Virus record (IMG/VR): IMGVR_UViG_3300025131_000141
Location: 1-38,675 of that record
DNA: 38,675 bases
From: a virus
Strand: one strand, 5' to 3'
This document shows positions 36,915 to 38,675 of this stretch, piece after piece. Both the position numbers and the translations under genes were made by a program. The notes under the pieces were generated by a model. That model ran no database searches and was not told the origin of the DNA. It was given only the letters and a program-made list of their open reading frames with translations. Numbering within the stretch: the stretch's first letter is position 1; each line of letters starts with the position of its first letter.

Positions 36915-37356
36915 AGATCAGTGTATGGTTGCGTCGTGGGCGATGGCATTGAGTACGACAATAGATACGTTAGTGGAGGAGATTGGTGTTGACGGTAGGG
37001 AGTGGGTATGGCCGGAAGCCGGCACTACACCGGCTAAGCGTCGCTCCCATCATCCTCTCGAATTCTACCATAGCTGCCTCAAGCGCAATAAGATTCCTGT
37101 TTATGTAATCAATCGGCCCGGCCTCAGTCCTGGCACCAATTACGAACCAATCGAGATAGTGTATAGTGTGCCTGATTATAAGCGGGCTGTACTCATGGAT
37201 AATACTCACGCTGTCGCCTATGATGGTACCTATTATTATGATCCTGCCGATGGAATCAAAAAGGACACATTTGATTGGAGAATCGGTTGGGCCTTGATTG
37301 ATTTGATTACACTGAATACAATGCACAAAGATATAGTAATTAACGAAATAGTGTAG
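36892..37356 (+). CDS. C39-like cysteine peptidase-fold protein
   Basis: This 154-residue protein is started at ATG 36892, with GAGGAG eight bases upstream. NEDQCMVASWAMALSTTIDT places Cys11 in a 'QC..as.Am' context. Later THAVAYDGTYYYDPADG gives His106 and Asp117, the order and spacing of papain-like C39-type peptidases (Cys near the N-terminus, then His and Asp in 'H.v..dg..y.DP'). It may cut a peptide or be a non-secretory toxin or immunity-type protein. The activity is inferred from motifs. Confidence 0.6.
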   Translation: MKMIKVNEDQCMVASWAMALSTTIDTLVEEIGVDGREWVWPEAGTTPAKRRSHHPLEFYHSCLKRNKIPVYVINRPGLSPGTNYEPIEIVYSVPDYKRAVLMDNTHAVAYDGTYYYDPADGIKKDTFDWRIGWALIDLITLNTMHKDIVINEIV

Positions 37357-37373
37357 TAATTCCGACATATTGC

Positions 37374-37402
37374 TTGACAAAAGCCCTCTCGCGTGTTATA
37401 TT
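37374..37402 (+). promoter_or_regulatory. Sigma70-like promoter
   Basis: TTGACA (37374-37379), a 17-base spacer, and TATATT (37397-37402) give a perfect -35 box and a five-of-six -10 box. It lies in the 117-base gap after the 36892 gene and points at the 37474 gene and the operon beyond. Confidence 0.8.
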
Positions 37403-37413
37403 AATAATGGGTG

Positions 37414-37436
37414 GATTACGCGCGGGCCGCGTAATC
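37414..37436. promoter_or_regulatory. Inverted repeat downstream of the promoter
   Basis: GATTACGCG (37414-37422) and CGCGTAATC (37428-37436) form a 9-bp inverted repeat around 5 bases. The right part continues as CGCGTAATCAAATCA, nearly identical to CGTGTAATCAAATCA in the right arm of the 22619-22860 repeat. It may be an operator or an RNA hairpin in the leader. Confidence 0.7.
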
Positions 37437-37468
37437 AAATCAAACGTGGGTGTGACCAGTATGGAGGT

Positions 37469-37482
37469 TGATTATGGAATCA
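37469..37482. promoter_or_regulatory. Palindromic operator site 7
   Basis: TGATT ATGG AATCA, of the same type as the six sites at 22557-23000. It covers the start codon of the 37474 gene and lies just after its GGAGG, so binding could block translation or transcription start. Confidence 0.75.
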
Positions 37483-37596
37483 GAAGAGACAATCACATGG
37501 AACACAGAACCGATGACGGCACCAGAGTGTGTTAGATTATTGCTCCTGTTTGAAAAGAATAGGATCTGTCTAGCACGAACTAAAAAAGGATATTGA
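37474..37596 (+). CDS. Tiny first gene of the 37.4-kb operon
   Basis: This 40-residue protein starts at ATG 37474, which has GGAGG six bases upstream and lies within the palindrome. It reads MESEETITWNTEPMTAPECV with a basic end. No family was recognised. Confidence 0.55.
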   Translation: MESEETITWNTEPMTAPECVRLLLLFEKNRICLARTKKGY

Positions 37597-37605
37597 GGTG
37601 GAGTT

Positions 37606-37830
37606 ATGAGTGAGCAGAGTGTAATTATGCGTGGCATCAGGGATGGTCTAGAGGACGTGTGGATACGCTGTCACGCAGAGAATATCGTGGCGCTGCGCGA
37701 GATGCGCGAGAAGCTGAAGCCAATTAAGCGGGATTATATGCTCAACAGTACCCACCACAAAGAGCTATTTGTGTTAGCTTGCCAAATGGAACTGATTATC
37801 GAATCAATGGAGAGGGAGAGTATGGGATGA
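37606..37830 (+). CDS. Small helical hypothetical protein
   Basis: This 74-residue protein starts at ATG 37606 with GAGGTGG upstream. It is mainly helical, with IVALREMREKLKPIKRDYML and ELFVLACQMELIIESMERES. It overlaps the next ATG (ATGA). No family was recognised. Confidence 0.5.
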   Translation: MSEQSVIMRGIRDGLEDVWIRCHAENIVALREMREKLKPIKRDYMLNSTHHKELFVLACQMELIIESMERESMG

Positions 37831-38033
37831 CTACTATACAAAGATTACAGAAAATGAGGGATGAAGTAATTAAGGAAAGGATAAAGTATTGTCGTAAGGT
37901 ATACGGCGAGCGCGTAGGTGATGTGTGGTCAAGTGATAAGAAGTGGTTCAATCTGTATGAGGAGTGGCTAGTTCTGAACAATCTAGTAACACAATTTGAT
38001 CACACTATTGAAGACTTGAGGGATCTACAATGA
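37827..38033 (+). CDS. Small protein sharing the WSSDKKWFNLYEE motif
   Basis: This 68-residue protein is started at ATG 37827 (ATGA overlap). Helical ends flank GDVWSSDKKWFNLYEEW, the segment also found at the C-terminus of the 33831 protein and encoded by the identical 44-bp repeat. The rest of the two proteins does not match. Confidence 0.5.
   Translation: MTTIQRLQKMRDEVIKERIKYCRKVYGERVGDVWSSDKKWFNLYEEWLVLNNLVTQFDHTIEDLRDLQ
37922..37965 (+). repeat. 44-bp exact direct repeat, copy B
   Basis: This is identical to 34103-34146, about 3.8 kb away and in the same orientation and reading frame. Confidence 0.9.
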
Positions 38034-38227
38034 AAACATACCTATACAAGATCGGCCGAGCTACGGTAGGTAAGATAGTCCATATTCAAAAAGATAAATG
38101 GACGCTGATTCTGCCGTACAGCGCTGAAGTAAGTGCCTATACTAATCTACGCGACGCAAAGAGGGAGCTATTTGGGCGGTTTCCTCTTGAGGTGCAAGGG
38201 AGCATCTGCACTGTGGTGACGAAATGA
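38030..38227 (+). CDS. Small hypothetical protein
   Basis: This 65-residue protein is coupled by ATGA. It contains beta strands YLYKIGRATVGKIVHI and DKWTLILPYSAEV. It overlaps the next gene by ATGA. No family was recognised. Confidence 0.5.
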   Translation: MKTYLYKIGRATVGKIVHIQKDKWTLILPYSAEVSAYTNLRDAKRELFGRFPLEVQGSICTVVTK

Positions 38228-38421
38228 ATATACCACCAGTGCCAGGATTGTATCTGATTCAAGGTCACAATAGAGCTAATAACACGTGGATGCTCGCCGC
38301 ATGGACAGGTAAGGCGTGGCTTAACGCTGTGCATGACACGAAGTGGCTTATGATCAACGTGGGACAATGGAAGCATCTGACGATGCAACAGAATCTCGAC
38401 ATCGCAAGGAGTATATCATAA
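38224..38421 (+). CDS. Small protein with a WLxAVHDxKWL motif
   Basis: This 65-residue protein starts at ATG 38224 (ATGA overlap). It contains WLNAVHDTKWLMI, which also appears, diverged, in the partial gene that follows. No family was recognised. Confidence 0.5.
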   Translation: MNIPPVPGLYLIQGHNRANNTWMLAAWTGKAWLNAVHDTKWLMINVGQWKHLTMQQNLDIARSIS

Positions 38422-38675
38422 TGGACTACGGTTTTATCAATGTATTTCGTAATCAGACTGAACAAAATATTTGCAAGCAACTGGCGGAAGAGCACCCGAT
38501 GCTAAGCTACGGCGCTGCTGCATCCATAGTATTCACTAGGTGGCTAAGCGCCGTCCATGACGGTAAGTGGCTATTGAGTAAAGACGAGAGTGACTCAATC
38601 ATTGATGTGCGTGAGGAGGATGAGGCACGAGCACTAGTGGCGGAGCTACGGTCACTACCATCAGATACCATCTTC
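38421..38675 (+). CDS. Small protein with a WLxAVHDxKWL motif (partial)
   Basis: The start is ATG 38421 (TAATG overlap), and the frame is open to the window end for 85 residues. It contains RWLSAVHDGKWLL, related to the WLNAVHDTKWL of the gene before it. The codons differ, so the copies are not recent. The rest is helical and acidic. Confidence 0.5.
   Translation, partial: MDYGFINVFRNQTEQNICKQLAEEHPMLSYGAAASIVFTRWLSAVHDGKWLLSKDESDSIIDVREEDEARALVAELRSLPSDTIF

Noticed and set aside
1-38675. tRNA or rRNA genes
   Set aside because: No cloverleaf with a TTC-loop pattern or rRNA-like stretch was seen on either strand by eye.

Overview
The window is a stretch of a tailed-phage (Caudoviricetes) genome, or a provirus of one. 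It is probably a siphovirus: a coat-protein C-terminus is followed by connector, tail-tube, frameshifted tail-chaperone, tape-measure and tail-tip genes, and no contractile-sheath gene is visible. Strong AGGAGG-type ribosome binding sites, ATGA/TAATG start-stop overlaps and a sigma70-like promoter point to a bacterial host. No rRNA, tRNA, integrase, CRISPR array or insertion sequence was seen. Both window edges cut through genes.

Layout. (1) 1-11304, plus strand: virion morphogenesis. The order is coat C-terminus, connector and tail terminator candidates, tail tube, chaperone with a T TTT TTA slippery site for a -1 frameshift, tape measure, and tail-tip/hub proteins. (2) 11306-15771, plus strand: a cassette of sugar-transfer-like enzymes. 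It holds a GT-B type protein, a GT-A (family 2) glycosyltransferase, two tandem MptE-like/DUF115-like proteins, a radical SAM enzyme and a DxD glycosyltransferase. The second MptE-like copy is frameshifted exactly at a (GATG)4 repeat. (3) 15764-22504, minus strand: a primase-helicase, a series of zinc-ribbon proteins, a dATP/dGTP-diphosphohydrolase-like (DUF5664) protein and a DEDD-exonuclease-like protein whose catalytic residues are mostly replaced. (4) 22505-23015: a divergent control region with a roughly 240-bp imperfect inverted repeat flanked by six TGATT-N4-AATCA palindromes, plus two Met-Arg-stop minigenes. (5) 23016-31720, plus strand: replication and DNA metabolism, with two ParB-like proteins, an acidic-tailed possible ssDNA-binding protein, an SF2 helicase and a family A DNA polymerase. 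(6) 31717-37356: about twenty tightly packed small genes, including a VRR-NUC nuclease, a NYN-domain RNase, a C39-like cysteine peptidase fold and many zinc-ribbon or single-membrane-segment proteins. (7) 37374-38675: a good sigma70 promoter and the same regulatory motifs as in (4), driving another chain of small genes that runs off the window.

How it fits together. The ParB-like proteins, the palindromes and the large inverted repeat suggest a phage-specific control, origin or partition locus. A second copy of its motifs at 37.4 kb suggests that both transcription units are controlled together. The sugar-enzyme cassette directly after the tail genes may modify a virion or cell-surface glycan, and the tetranucleotide repeat suggests that one member can be switched or has recently been lost. 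Functions are assigned by reading motifs by eye; no database search was possible.
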